In this document: positions 53,090-61,515 of the stretch, in pieces | Position numbering within the stretch: the first letter of the stretch is position 1 | Layout of the letters: each line of letters opens with the position of its first letter | Assembly: GCF_003207795.1 (NCBI RefSeq) | Contig: NZ_NIRT01000016.1 | Coordinates: 1-64,000, forward strand | DNA from: Komagataeibacter nataicola | Lineage (GTDB): Bacteria > Pseudomonadota > Alphaproteobacteria > Acetobacterales > Acetobacteraceae | DNA: 64,000 nucleotides | Direction: 5' to 3' | Notes under the pieces: generated by a model | What the model was told of the DNA's origin: nothing | Seen by the model: the letters and a program-made list of their open reading frames with translations, nothing else | Databases searched by the model: none | Program-made: the position numbers and the translations under genes

Positions 53090-53255
53090 CCTGAACGCTC
53101 CTTATGGAAAGGTGCGCGCTGGTCATCCCCATATCTGGGGCTGGCTCCCGGCTGGCGTTTTCTGATTACCGAAGGTTAGGAGGGTGTGTGGCTCAACGCG
53201 CAGCCTGACGCGAGGGGAGGGGACAGGACCCGTGCCGCAAGGACCGGGTCTTTTT
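53090..53255 (+). ncRNA. Candidate small RNA with intrinsic terminator
   Basis: GC-rich tract with local stems (CCCC-ATATCT-GGGG at 53127-53140) and a long-range TGCGCG/CGCGCA pairing, closed by GACCCG-N12-CGGGTC and TTTTT (53227-53255). No protein frame fits. Start is a guess. It does not match 4.5S, tmRNA or a cobalamin riboswitch as I know them; 6S-like RNA is possible. Confidence 0.35.
53227..53255 (+). terminator. Intrinsic terminator of the candidate small RNA
   Basis: Six-base stem GACCCG/CGGGTC, 12-base loop, then TTTTT. No upstream gene ends nearby on this strand. Confidence 0.65.
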
Positions 53256-53555
53256 GCATATAGGGGCCACAGACATGCAGCAGGCTTAAACCTGATATGT
53301 GGGCTGTTTTAAGTTGCGGCGGGATGTTTTGTAGCAAGAAAAACAAATTAAATAATAAATAAGTAATAAAAAATCTGTTCAATAAATAATCATGCAAATT
53401 TTTGATATATGAAATATGCATACTCTATATGGATGCTCCTGAATATAATCGTGTTTACTGCATGCGGTGGACATGCGGGACAAAAACCGTACGATATGCC
53501 CGACAGTTATTTATCCAGCATATTTCCTTCACATCCCGGTCCATGGAGTTGAAGC

Positions 53556-54896
53556 ATGTCCAAGGCAGATCTCAAGCTGCTGATTATCCAGCCATCGCAT
53601 TACCGTTCCAAGACCGACCGGACCATTTTCAAGACCAGGCGGCGGCAGATGGTGCCGCTGGCGCTGCCTTACCTTGCGGCCCTTACCCCACGCGAATGGA
53701 CCGTCACCCTGCTCGATGAACAGCTGGAGGACATCAATTTCGAGGTGCCGGTCGATGTGGTCGCACTCAGCGCCTGGACACTGCATTCCCCCCGCGCATA
53801 CGACATCGCCGCCGAGTTCCGCAGGCGCGGGGTCAAGGTCATCATGGGTGGTCCGCATGTGTTCTTCTATGCCGAGGAGGCGGCTGAACATTGCGATGCA
53901 GTAGGCGTGGGCGAGGCCGAACCCATCTGGCGCACCATGCTCGAGGATGCGGCAGCCGACCGGCTGCAAAAGATCTACCGCGCCACCCCGCTCAAGGAAC
54001 TCAATGACCTGCCGCCTCCGCGCTATGACCTGCTGGACCTGAAGAAGTTCGGCCCCTTCCGCACCTTTGCCGTGCAGTCCTCGCGCGGGTGCCCGTTCGT
54101 GTGCGATTTCTGCTCGGAGCGGTTCTACCTTGGCGGGCGTTTCCGCTGGCGGCCGGTCGACCAGATGGTGGCCGAACTTGAGCGCATCAAGGACAAGGGC
54201 AGTCACTTCTTTTTTGGCGAGAGCAATTTCGGCGGCAAGAAAAGCCGCGCCATGGAACTGATGGAAGGGCTGGTGCCGCTGAAGATCCGGTGGTCCACGC
54301 TGTGGTCATCCAACCTGTGCCTTGATACGGACTTCCTCGACCTTGCCCGGCGCAGCGGGGTCATGCACGTCAATATCGGCATCGAAAGCATTGATGAGGA
54401 GATGCTCCAGGGCATGAAGAAAGGCTGGAACAAGGCCAGCCGCTATGGCGAGATGTTCGACAACCTGCGCAGGCGCGACATCAGCTACTCGCTCAACTTC
54501 ATTTTTGGCTACGACAACGAACACCCCGATGTGTACGAGGCGACCCTCTCCTTTCTCGAGGCGCACAAGGTGCCTGCCGCCTATTTCAATATTCTCACCC
54601 CCACCAAGGGCACGGCCCTGTTCGAGCGGATGAAGAAGGCGGGCCGCATCATCGACCCCGAAGATATCGACCGCTGGCCCGGACAGGTCTGCCATATCTG
54701 GCCCAAGAACTGCACGCCGGGGCAGATGGAGCAGCGCATCCAGAGCATGTACCGCAAATTCTACAGCATGCGCTCGATGGTGCACCGCCTGCCGTTTCCG
54801 CGTACGCGCTCGGACATGTCATCATGGATCCTGAACATGACGGAACGCCGTATGGCCTTTTCATCCACCGGAAACAATGATTTTGATATCTATTGA
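53556..54896 (+). CDS. B12-binding-type radical SAM enzyme, function unknown
   Basis: 446 residues. N-terminal cobalamin-binding-like Rossmann half (about 1-140: LLIIQPSHY, VDVVALSAWTLHSP, VIMGGPHVFFYAEEA, VGVGEAEPIWRTM) and a radical SAM barrel with Cys179-x3-Cys183-x2-Cys186 (SSRGCPFVCDFCS). Later GIESIDEEMLQGMKKG and ILTPTKGTALFERM match the class B/BchE-like architecture that methylates or cyclises unreactive carbons. It does not look like the hopanoid enzymes HpnJ, HpnP or HpnR from memory. GGAG precedes the ATG. Operon with the 2-keto-acid decarboxylase 52 bp downstream; substrate unknown. Confidence 0.9.
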   Translation: MSKADLKLLIIQPSHYRSKTDRTIFKTRRRQMVPLALPYLAALTPREWTVTLLDEQLEDINFEVPVDVVALSAWTLHSPRAYDIAAEFRRRGVKVIMGGPHVFFYAEEAAEHCDAVGVGEAEPIWRTMLEDAAADRLQKIYRATPLKELNDLPPPRYDLLDLKKFGPFRTFAVQSSRGCPFVCDFCSERFYLGGRFRWRPVDQMVAELERIKDKGSHFFFGESNFGGKKSRAMELMEGLVPLKIRWSTLWSSNLCLDTDFLDLARRSGVMHVNIGIESIDEEMLQGMKKGWNKASRYGEMFDNLRRRDISYSLNFIFGYDNEHPDVYEATLSFLEAHKVPAAYFNILTPTKGTALFERMKKAGRIIDPEDIDRWPGQVCHIWPKNCTPGQMEQRIQSMYRKFYSMRSMVHRLPFPRTRSDMSSWILNMTERRMAFSSTGNNDFDIY

Positions 54897-54948
54897 CCTT
54901 GCCCCCGCCAATTTCGGCGGGGGTGGCAACAGATAGGGGAAAGACGGC

Positions 54949-56622
54949 ATGCGCGGATCAATCGGTAGTATGCTGCTGGACCGGCTCCGGCATCTTGGTG
55001 TTTCGCGTATTTATGGCGTCCCCGGTGATTACAATCTTGAATTCCTCGAGCTTATCGAGCGCACGCCGGGCATTGAGTTCATTGGCACCTGCAATGAACT
55101 CAATGCGGCCTACGCGGCGGATGGCGATGCGCGGCTGGCGGGCATCGGGGCGGTGCTGGTCACCTACGGGGTGGGCGACCTGTCATGCCTTTCCGCCGTG
55201 GCGGGGGCGAGTGCCGAGGGCGTGCCGCTGGTCGTGATTTCGGGCATGCCGCCATGGCACGCCATCCAGTCACGCGCGCTGGTGCACCACACCCTGGCCG
55301 ATGGCAATTATGATAACGTGCTGAACTGCTACCGGCAGTTCACGGTGGCCTGTGCGCGGCTCAACCCCGCCAGCGCCGTGGCCGAAACCGACCGCGTGCT
55401 GCAGGCCGTGCAGACACTGCGCCGCCCGGTCTATATCCAGTTCCCCTCCGATATCTGCTATGTCGTGGTTGACGTGCCGCCGCCGCCCACGGTTACTGCG
55501 GTGTCCGATCCCGGCCTGCTTGCCCGTGCGGCGGAGCAGGTGGTCCGGCGTCTCAGCCAGGCCCGCAAGTCCGTGGTGCTGGTTGATGCGATGGTGCGCC
55601 AGTATGGCCTGCACGAGCGCGTGCAGGCGTTGTGCACCACCTTTGGTATTCCCTATGCTGCCCTGTCCACCGCGCGCACGCTGCTGCCTGAATCCGGACC
55701 AGAATGGCTGGGGGCGTATGGGGGAGCGGCCTCCGCCCCGACGGTTGCGGATTACGTGCAGACCGCCGATTGCGTGCTTGCGCTGGGGGTCCGGTTCGTT
55801 GATTCCACGTCGGGCTATTTCTCGCAGCAGATCGCGCCGGGGGCCATGGTGGATGTGCAGCCCTTCAGCCTGACCTGCAATGGCGAGAACATTCAGGGCA
55901 TTACCGCAGCCGACCTGCTTGATAGCGTGCATCAGCGCCTGGCCAGCGTGCGCATGGCGCGCCCCGAGCGGATTGCCGCCCCCGCAGCCCCCGTAGCACC
56001 CGCGCCTGAGGGCGAAGGCTGGGCGCAGGCCCCGTTCTGGCGCCGGGTCGAATCCTTCCTGCAGCCGGGTGACGTGGTGGTGGCGGATAACGGCTCATCC
56101 ATGACGGCCATGCTGCATGCGCAACTGCCGGCTGGGTGCAGCCTGGTGGTGCAGCCGGTCTGGGCGGCGATCGGGTATTCGCTGCCTGCCAGTCTTGGCG
56201 CATGCCTTGCCCGCCCCGAGCGGCGGCATGTGCTGTTTATTGGCGATGGCTCCTTTCAGATGACCGTGCAGGAACTCTCCACCCTGCTGCGCCATGAGGC
56301 CAATATCACCATCTTCCTCATCAATAATGGTGGCTACACCATCGAGCGCATGATCCTTGGCCCGCAATCGGCTTATAACGACATTGCCAACTGGCGTTAT
56401 GCCGACCTGCCGCAGGCCTTTGGCCCTGACAGGGCGCCGCGTGCGTGGAAGGTGAGCGGCATGGATGCGCTTGAAACCGCGCTGGAGCAGGCGGCGGCCC
56501 ATAAAGGCGTGAATTTTATCGAGGTGCTGTTCACCCCCATGGATGCTCCGGCGGGCATGCCTAAAATGGGGGCGGCGGTGCGGCGCTATGATTATGGAAT
56601 CGATCTGCCCGACCAGCCCTGA
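54949..56622 (+). CDS. TPP-dependent 2-keto-acid decarboxylase, KivD/IpdC-like
   Basis: 557 residues with the PDC-family catalytic set: Asp27 (GVPGDYNLEFL), Glu50 (CNELNAAY), His113-His114 (LVHHTLADG), TPP site GDGSFQMT near 432 and NN-GGYTIE with Glu466. Segments VHHTLADG, GPQSAYNDI and PKMG match branched-chain and indole-pyruvate decarboxylases (KivD, KdcA, IpdC) far better than the pyruvate decarboxylase known from Acetobacter or Zymomonas. Odd: the near-invariant YAADGYAR motif reads YAADGDARL, and the loop after GVPLVVISGMPPW is unusual. GGGGAAAG before the ATG. Second gene of the radical SAM operon, ended by a terminator. Confidence 0.88.
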   Translation: MRGSIGSMLLDRLRHLGVSRIYGVPGDYNLEFLELIERTPGIEFIGTCNELNAAYAADGDARLAGIGAVLVTYGVGDLSCLSAVAGASAEGVPLVVISGMPPWHAIQSRALVHHTLADGNYDNVLNCYRQFTVACARLNPASAVAETDRVLQAVQTLRRPVYIQFPSDICYVVVDVPPPPTVTAVSDPGLLARAAEQVVRRLSQARKSVVLVDAMVRQYGLHERVQALCTTFGIPYAALSTARTLLPESGPEWLGAYGGAASAPTVADYVQTADCVLALGVRFVDSTSGYFSQQIAPGAMVDVQPFSLTCNGENIQGITAADLLDSVHQRLASVRMARPERIAAPAAPVAPAPEGEGWAQAPFWRRVESFLQPGDVVVADNGSSMTAMLHAQLPAGCSLVVQPVWAAIGYSLPASLGACLARPERRHVLFIGDGSFQMTVQELSTLLRHEANITIFLINNGGYTIERMILGPQSAYNDIANWRYADLPQAFGPDRAPRAWKVSGMDALETALEQAAAHKGVNFIEVLFTPMDAPAGMPKMGAAVRRYDYGIDLPDQP

Positions 56623-57103
56623 CCGGAGCGGTCAGGCGCAGCAGGTCACTTTTTTGCCTTTGGGGGAAAATGACCTGTTTTTATGCTGGACGGGTGCTTC
56701 AGCGCAGGCTATTGAAAATAAGACAGTTTTTTCGGGCCTGCGCCTGAAGTCGCCTGAAACGGGCTGGCATGGCCTGAAAATAGGCCCATTAGACAGTCAG
56801 ATAGATCACGAAATCGTGATAATAGAAGATTAAATATTGTGCATTTGCATAGATTTTAATCTGGCCTTGCAGCCCTCAGGCGGGGTGCGAGGCCATTATG
56901 CTGTTTTGTTCAGCATAGTTTCCTGACTATCAGAAAAAGGATCAGGACGGCCTTGCGGGTATGCGTATTTATTGAACAATAATAATATGCCGATACTGTA
57001 ATGGTCTGTTAGTTATTGCCAACTGTTCCAGAATTTTTATTGCCAGTATTTCGGTTCTGGTGTTCCTTCCGTCTCACCAACACGACACCAAAGGAACTGA
57101 AAC
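56623..57103. other. Gap after the decarboxylase operon
   Basis: 481 bp: terminator of the decarboxylase at the left, then an AT-rich promoter-like stretch before the 43-residue gene. No other gene seen. Confidence 0.5.
56642..56682 (+). terminator. Intrinsic terminator of the radical SAM-decarboxylase operon
   Basis: CAGGTCA-C-TTTT ... AAAA-TGACCTG stem, then TTTTT, 20 bp after the decarboxylase stop. Confidence 0.85.
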
Positions 57104-57235
57104 ATGTTTATTGAAAACATCAGCACCATGATTGCCCACTCCGTTGACGCCATGTCCTCCCTGACCATGGTTGCTTTCCTGCCCATGATCGCTGCCCTGA
57201 TGATCGCTACCATCGTGTCCGATCGCGCTGCCTGA
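57104..57235 (+). CDS. 43-residue hydrophobic membrane peptide
   Basis: ATG 57104 to TGA 57235, with AAAGGAAC seven bases before the start. The peptide starts MFIENISTMIAHSVDAMSS and continues LTMVAFLPMIAALMIATIVS, DRAA: a short soluble head, one membrane helix (about 20-39) and a short charged tail. Met-rich (seven). Two RNA hairpins and a clean terminator follow, so this is an independent transcript of about 300 nt. I recognise no family; single-helix regulators, stress peptides and toxins of type I systems all look like this. Confidence 0.7.
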   Translation: MFIENISTMIAHSVDAMSSLTMVAFLPMIAALMIATIVSDRAA

Positions 57236-57263
57236 GCTTTGGGGTTTCTGTCCTGATACCCCT

Positions 57264-57301
57264 GCCGCCGGAATTCCCACGTTAATGTGGGAATGGCCGG
57301 C
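57264..57301 (+). other. Long stem-loop downstream of the 43-residue gene
   Basis: TGCCG..GGAATTCCCAC, loop GTTAAT, GTGGGAAT..CCGGCA, with small internal mismatches. No T-run directly after. It lies inside the same transcript as the peptide and could be a regulatory or protective structure. Confidence 0.55.
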
Positions 57302-57333
57302 AGCCAGCAGGCAAAAAAAGAATGACCATGACA

Positions 57334-57354
57334 GGCGCTTCGGCGTCTTTTTTT
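57334..57354 (+). terminator. UUCG-loop intrinsic terminator
   Basis: GGCGC-TTCG-GCGTC followed by seven T. The C(UUCG)G tetraloop and T-run make a strong terminator about 100 bp after the peptide stop. Confidence 0.9.
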
Positions 57355-57639
57355 GTGCCCGGTGTCCTGCCCTGAGCAGTCCTGAAGGGTCCGCGCTGCA
57401 TACAGGGCGCATGCCTGTCCGCGCCGTGTCGGCATCAGGACGTTTGTGGCGAAAATTTTTTCACAAAACTTCGTAAAACGCCGCATCAGGCGTTTACCGC
57501 CCCTTTCGCCCGCATGGTTGCAGCGCGGGCTGAAATACATCATCCAGCGGGGCTTGTCGGCATGTCGGCATGGGTGTAACGGCGCGCAACCGCTTGCGTG
57601 CAACACGCGCGCTTTACCCTATTCATCCAGAGCATATGC

Positions 57640-58866
57640 ATGACACAGACAATGATCCATGACCGTGGAGGTGCTCCTGCGCCCATGCGCCACGTTGGCA
57701 GTCCCGGCCTGATCTTCTTTATTCTGGCACTTGGCGGTTTTGCCATCGGCACGGCTGAATTCGCGGCCATGAGCCTCGTGCCCATGATCTCGGCCGGCAT
57801 GCATGTGACCGTGCCGCAGGCGGGCCACGCAATCGAGGCCTATGCCGCGGGCGTGTGCGTGGGCGCGCCGCTCATTGCCATGCTGGGGGCCAGATACAGC
57901 CGCAAATACCTGCTGATCGGCATGATGGTGCTCTATGTTATTGGTAATGGGCTGACCGCGCTCGCCCCCAATTACCTGTGCCTGCTTTTGTGCCGGTTCA
58001 TCAGCGGGCTGCCGCATGGGGCCTATTTTGGCACGGCCGGTATTGTCGCCTCCGCCCTCGTGCCTGAAAACCGCCGCACGCAGGCCGTGGCCCGCGTGGT
58101 GCTGGGCCTGACCATAGCCACTATTGGCGGCGTGCCCATGGCCAACGGACTGGGCATGCTGGTGGGGTGGCGCTGGGCGTTCGTGCTGATTGCGGGTCTG
58201 GCGCTGTGCACCATGCTGCTCATCATGCGCTTCGTGCCCACCGACCCGCCGCGCCCCAACGCCAGCGCCATGACCGAGATCCGCGCCCTGCGCAACCGGC
58301 AGGTGTGGCTCACGCTGGGTATTGGCGTGGTGGGGTTTGGCGGCATCTTCTGTGTCTATACCTATCTTGCCTCCATCCTGCAGGAGGTCACGCATGCGCC
58401 TGCCTACATGACGCCCGTGCTGCTGGCGGTGTTTGGCGTGGGCATGACGGTTGGTACCATGACCTGCGCATGGGCGGCTGACCACAAGATGATGCCCACC
58501 ATCGGCGGCACGCTTTTGGTCAATGCGGCGGCGCTGGCGGGTTTTCCCGGTTCGGTGCATTCCGTGTGGAGCATGATGCCCATCGTGTTCCTGATCGGCT
58601 GTGGCGGGGGGCTGGGCACGGTCATCCAGTCGCGTCTGCTCAGTGTAGCGGTCGATGCCCAGGCGTTGGCGGCGGCGATGAACCAGAGCGCTTTCAACAT
58701 GGCCAACGCCATCGGCCCATGGCTGGGCGGCATGGCGATCAGCGCCGGGCTGGGCTGGGAATCCGTGGGCTGGGTGGGGAGCGGCCTGGCCATGGGGGGC
58801 TTCGTGATCTGGCTGCTGACGCTGAGCGATATCCGCGCCGCCGCCCGCAGGCAGGCCGGTGGCTGA
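57640..58866 (+). CDS. MFS transporter, DHA1 efflux type
   Basis: 408 residues from ATG 57640 (a GTG at 57598 and ATGs further in are alternatives; none has a strong ribosome site). Twelve helices with the same helix-1 signature as the pump at 6816 (FFILALGGFAIGTAEFAAMS here, TFVVGTGEFAIMG there) and similar loop and mid regions (GARYSRKYLLIGMMVLYVIG, VGFGGIFCVYTYLASILQEV). Likely a paralogue of that AraJ-like group. Substrate unknown. Ends just before repeat copy 8. Confidence 0.88.
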   Translation: MTQTMIHDRGGAPAPMRHVGSPGLIFFILALGGFAIGTAEFAAMSLVPMISAGMHVTVPQAGHAIEAYAAGVCVGAPLIAMLGARYSRKYLLIGMMVLYVIGNGLTALAPNYLCLLLCRFISGLPHGAYFGTAGIVASALVPENRRTQAVARVVLGLTIATIGGVPMANGLGMLVGWRWAFVLIAGLALCTMLLIMRFVPTDPPRPNASAMTEIRALRNRQVWLTLGIGVVGFGGIFCVYTYLASILQEVTHAPAYMTPVLLAVFGVGMTVGTMTCAWAADHKMMPTIGGTLLVNAAALAGFPGSVHSVWSMMPIVFLIGCGGGLGTVIQSRLLSVAVDAQALAAAMNQSAFNMANAIGPWLGGMAISAGLGWESVGWVGSGLAMGGFVIWLLTLSDIRAAARRQAGG

Positions 58867-58875
58867 GGGGTGCGG

Positions 58876-58930
58876 GGGGAAAGCTTTTTTCAAAAAAGGT
58901 TTCACCTGCAAACGTCTGTTTTTTAAAATT
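58876..58930. repeat. Composite palindromic intergenic repeat, copy 8
   Basis: GGGGAAAGCTTTTTTCAAAA, AAGGTTTCACCTGCAAAC, then TTTTTTAAAATTC. Degraded copy right after an MFS stop codon. Confidence 0.65.
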
Positions 58931-58983
58931 CTTCCTGACACGGGGATGGTTGATGCGCCGCCCCATCCTTCTTATCGTGCCGC

Positions 58984-60252
58984 ATGAGCACTCAATCCGC
59001 GCCAGACATGCGCCTGCCCCCTTTATTGGGTGACCTGTTTCCTGCCCGCCCCGTGCAGGGGGAAGCAGGCGCCGTGCTGCTGCGCGCGCAGGCGGTGATC
59101 GATACCATCATCGCCCCCACCGCAGCGCAGCGTGACCGCGCGGGCGGCTACCCCCATCAGGCCATGGCGGCCCTCAAGGCGACGGGCGTGCTGGCCCTTG
59201 CGGTGCCACGCGCCTGGGGCGGGCTGGGCGTGACACAGGAACTCTCGCTCGAACTCATGTTGCGCCTTGCGGTGGCGGACCCCGCCATTGCCCAACTCTA
59301 CAAGGTGCATGATGACCTCGTGCGCGAGATATTCGTTTACGCTCCGGCCGTGCTCAGGCCCGTGCTGGCGCGGCGCATCGTGCACGACCATGCCATTCTC
59401 GGCATGGCCGTGGCCGAGAACGGCCGTACGGCGGACAGTTTCATGCAGACACTGGCCCGGCAGGGTGAAGCGGGCACGCATGTCGTCTCGGGCCGCAAGA
59501 TCTATGCCACGGGCGCATCCGGGGCGGATCTGGTTGCCGTGTCCTCCTTTGATCCCGTGCGGGCGCAGCAGGCGGGGGGGAACGTGCGCGCAGGTGTGCG
59601 TATGGACCTCGTGCCGCGCGGGGCGGCGGGGCTGAGCTTTCACCATGACTGGAACCGCATGGGCCAGCGCGCGACCGATTCCGGCACGGTTACGCTGGAT
59701 AATGTAGTGGTCGATGATTTCTGGAACGCCCTGGCCCCTGACACCACCGTGCCGCAGCATGTTGCGCTGCGCTTTCAGGCCGGTTTCAGCGCGATTCTGA
59801 CCGGTATTGGTCTGGGCGCATTGCGGGCTGTCTGTGCCTTTGTGCCGCAGCATGCGCGCCCGTGGGGGGCGGCAGGCGTGGAAAATGCGGACCAGGACCC
59901 CTATGTGCGCCGCCTGCTGGGCGAGATCGGAGCTGATCTGTTTGGCGCCTGGTGCGGCGTGATGCAGGCCGGTCGCCTGCTTGACCAGCATGAGCAGGGC
60001 GAGGCGCCACGCGCCACGGTGGCCATGGCGGCAAGTGCCGCGCGTTCGGTTGCAACGCGTGCGGCCCTGCGTGCGGCAGGCGAGGCACCGGCGGCGGCAG
60101 GCGCGCGGGGCACGGATGCGGCCCTGGGGCTGGACCGTTACTGGCGCGATGCCCGCACCCTGTCGCTGCATGACCCCGTGGACTGGAAGAATGCTGAAAT
60201 CGGCCGCAACCTGCTGACGGGCTGGGTGCCGGAACCGGGGCCGTATCAGTAA
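58984..60252 (+). CDS. Acyl-CoA-dehydrogenase-fold flavoprotein, SfnB/DszC-like
   Basis: 422 residues with the N-terminal helical, middle beta and C-terminal helical domains of this fold. AMAALKATGVLALAVPRAWG and FMQTLARQGEAGTHVVSGRK match the middle region of the SfnB/DszC branch, flavin-dependent monooxygenases used to release sulfur from organosulfur compounds such as sulfones or sulfonates. The Arg/Ser flavin-reductase pattern of true acyl-CoA dehydrogenases (catalytic Glu) is not obvious. No sulfonate transporter or flavin reductase is next to it. Ribosome site is weak, so the start is tentative. Confidence 0.78.
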   Translation: MSTQSAPDMRLPPLLGDLFPARPVQGEAGAVLLRAQAVIDTIIAPTAAQRDRAGGYPHQAMAALKATGVLALAVPRAWGGLGVTQELSLELMLRLAVADPAIAQLYKVHDDLVREIFVYAPAVLRPVLARRIVHDHAILGMAVAENGRTADSFMQTLARQGEAGTHVVSGRKIYATGASGADLVAVSSFDPVRAQQAGGNVRAGVRMDLVPRGAAGLSFHHDWNRMGQRATDSGTVTLDNVVVDDFWNALAPDTTVPQHVALRFQAGFSAILTGIGLGALRAVCAFVPQHARPWGAAGVENADQDPYVRRLLGEIGADLFGAWCGVMQAGRLLDQHEQGEAPRATVAMAASAARSVATRAALRAAGEAPAAAGARGTDAALGLDRYWRDARTLSLHDPVDWKNAEIGRNLLTGWVPEPGPYQ

Positions 60253-60286
60253 AAAACCGATAAGGGTTTGGTGTACCTGGTTCCAG

Positions 60287-60342
60287 AACGCTTCGGGGAA
60301 CGCCGCCTTTTTTTTAAAAAGCGGTGTCCTGAAACTTTAATC
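60287..60342. repeat. Composite palindromic intergenic repeat, copy 9
   Basis: AACGCTTCGGGGAACGCCGC, CTTTTTTTTAAAAAGCGGTG, TCCTGAAACTTTAATC. The GCCGCCTTT/AAAAAGCGG module is well kept; it lies between two same-strand genes. Confidence 0.8.
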
Positions 60343-60464
60343 AGCCGGTTCAGGGCCAGGGCATGACAGGTCCGGTCACGGCTGCCGGCCGGGATAAGTT
60401 TGACAGGCGGCGTGCCTGCGTGATTGATCGCGCCCAGTGTGCCTGAACCAGAAGGTAGAGCGGA

Positions 60465-61466
60465 ATGCAGCGACCCGTCATAGCCATTATATCAACCGGC
60501 GGCACCATTGCCCGCCAGGCGATGGACCCGCGGGATACGGTCGATTATGCCGAGATCGGCACAAGCCTTGGCGGGGCTGACCTGCTTGCGGCGCTGCCCG
60601 AGGCCGTGCGGGCGCGCTTTGCGGTGCGCGGCATTCCCTTTTCCAGTTGCGACAGCGTGGAAATGACCCTGCCCCGGTGGTTTGAACTGGCCAGCGTCAT
60701 CAGCCACACGGTCGCCAGCCAGCCTGATCTGAGCGGTGTTGTCGTAACTCACGGCACTTCATCGCTGGAGGAAGGGGCCTGTTTTCTTGATCTCGTGCTC
60801 GATCTGCCCTGTCCGGTCGTTGTGGTGGGGGCGCAGCGCCCGGCCAGCGCCATCAGCGCCGATGGCCCGGCCAACCTGTATGCCGCCCTGCTGGTGGCAT
60901 CGGCCCCGCAGGCTGCCGGTCGCGGCGTGCTGGTGGTGGCCAATAACGAGATTCACGCCGCCCAGGAAGTGACCAAGGCTTCAACCTATCAGCTCGAGAC
61001 CTTCCGCTCGCCCGATTTTGGCCCGCTGGGCATGATCGAGGCCAACCGGGTGTTCTTCGGGCGCGCAAGTGCCTACCGCCGCCATGTGGGCTGGCCACCC
61101 GCTTATGGCGCGGGCGGCGAGATCCCGCGCGTGGACATAACCTACAGCCATGCAGGCGCCGATGGCGTGGGCATACGCGCCTTTGTGCAGGCGGGCGCGC
61201 GTGGCCTCATTGCTGCGGGCATGCTGCCCGGCATGTGCACGCCTGCCGAGAACGCGGCATTGGATGAAGCCGTGGCGGCGGGTGTCGTGGTGGTGCAGGC
61301 CAGCAGTGGTTATTGCGGCGGCGTGGTGCGCCGCCACGAACTGTGCCAGCGCGGCCTCCTTGCGGCAGGCCACATGCGCCCGCGTCAGGCGCGCATCCTG
61401 CTGGCCCTTGCCCTCATGACCGGCGCGGATGCCGATGCCATCCAGACCCTGTTCGACCAACCCTGA
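60465..61466 (+). CDS. L-asparaginase family protein with altered active-site Asp
   Basis: 333 residues of the bacterial asparaginase I/II fold, hydrolysing L-asparagine to aspartate and ammonia. First catalytic motif STGGTIA at residues 10-16 (Thr11 nucleophile candidate). Second motif reads VVTHGTSSLEEG, where classic enzymes have HGTDTMEE: the substrate-binding Asp is Ser here. The later Lys in VTKAST is kept. So it may have shifted substrate or low activity, or belong to a less-known branch. AAGGTAGAG precedes the ATG. An asparagine permease gene lies 1.5 kb downstream on the other strand, which supports an asparagine role. Confidence 0.85.
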   Translation: MQRPVIAIISTGGTIARQAMDPRDTVDYAEIGTSLGGADLLAALPEAVRARFAVRGIPFSSCDSVEMTLPRWFELASVISHTVASQPDLSGVVVTHGTSSLEEGACFLDLVLDLPCPVVVVGAQRPASAISADGPANLYAALLVASAPQAAGRGVLVVANNEIHAAQEVTKASTYQLETFRSPDFGPLGMIEANRVFFGRASAYRRHVGWPPAYGAGGEIPRVDITYSHAGADGVGIRAFVQAGARGLIAAGMLPGMCTPAENAALDEAVAAGVVVVQASSGYCGGVVRRHELCQRGLLAAGHMRPRQARILLALALMTGADADAIQTLFDQP

Positions 61467-61515
61467 TACAGGGTTGGTCATGAGGGATTGTTTGAAAACA
61501 GATCATTGATAAAAA

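Larger units (their letters stand above)
52984..53555. other. Gap with repeat copy 7 and a candidate small RNA
   Basis: 572 bp. Left: repeat copy 7. Middle (about 53090-53255): a GC-rich, hairpin-prone tract ending in an intrinsic terminator with no gene on it. Right: AT-rich promoter region of the radical SAM gene. Confidence 0.5.
57236..57639. other. 3' region of the peptide gene and MFS promoter
   Basis: 404 bp. Holds a long stem-loop (57264-57301), the terminator at 57334-57354 and, after it, a degraded stretch (GCGAAAATTTTTTCACAAAA) that may be a relic of the repeat family. No other gene seen. Confidence 0.5.

Noticed and set aside
53090-53255. Cobalamin riboswitch ahead of the B12-type radical SAM gene
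   Set aside because: No B12-box-like conserved core was found, so only a generic small-RNA call is made.
54949-56622. Calling this the classical acetic-acid-bacterial pyruvate decarboxylase
   Set aside because: Key segments (VHHTLADG, GPQSAYNDI, PKMG) fit KivD/IpdC enzymes; the Acetobacter/Zymomonas PDC signatures around WNDYSTTGW and GPYNNIKNW are absent.
57443-57482. A twelfth copy of the palindromic repeat
   Set aside because: Only short AT pieces resemble the family; no module or ordered edges, so it is noted as a possible relic only.
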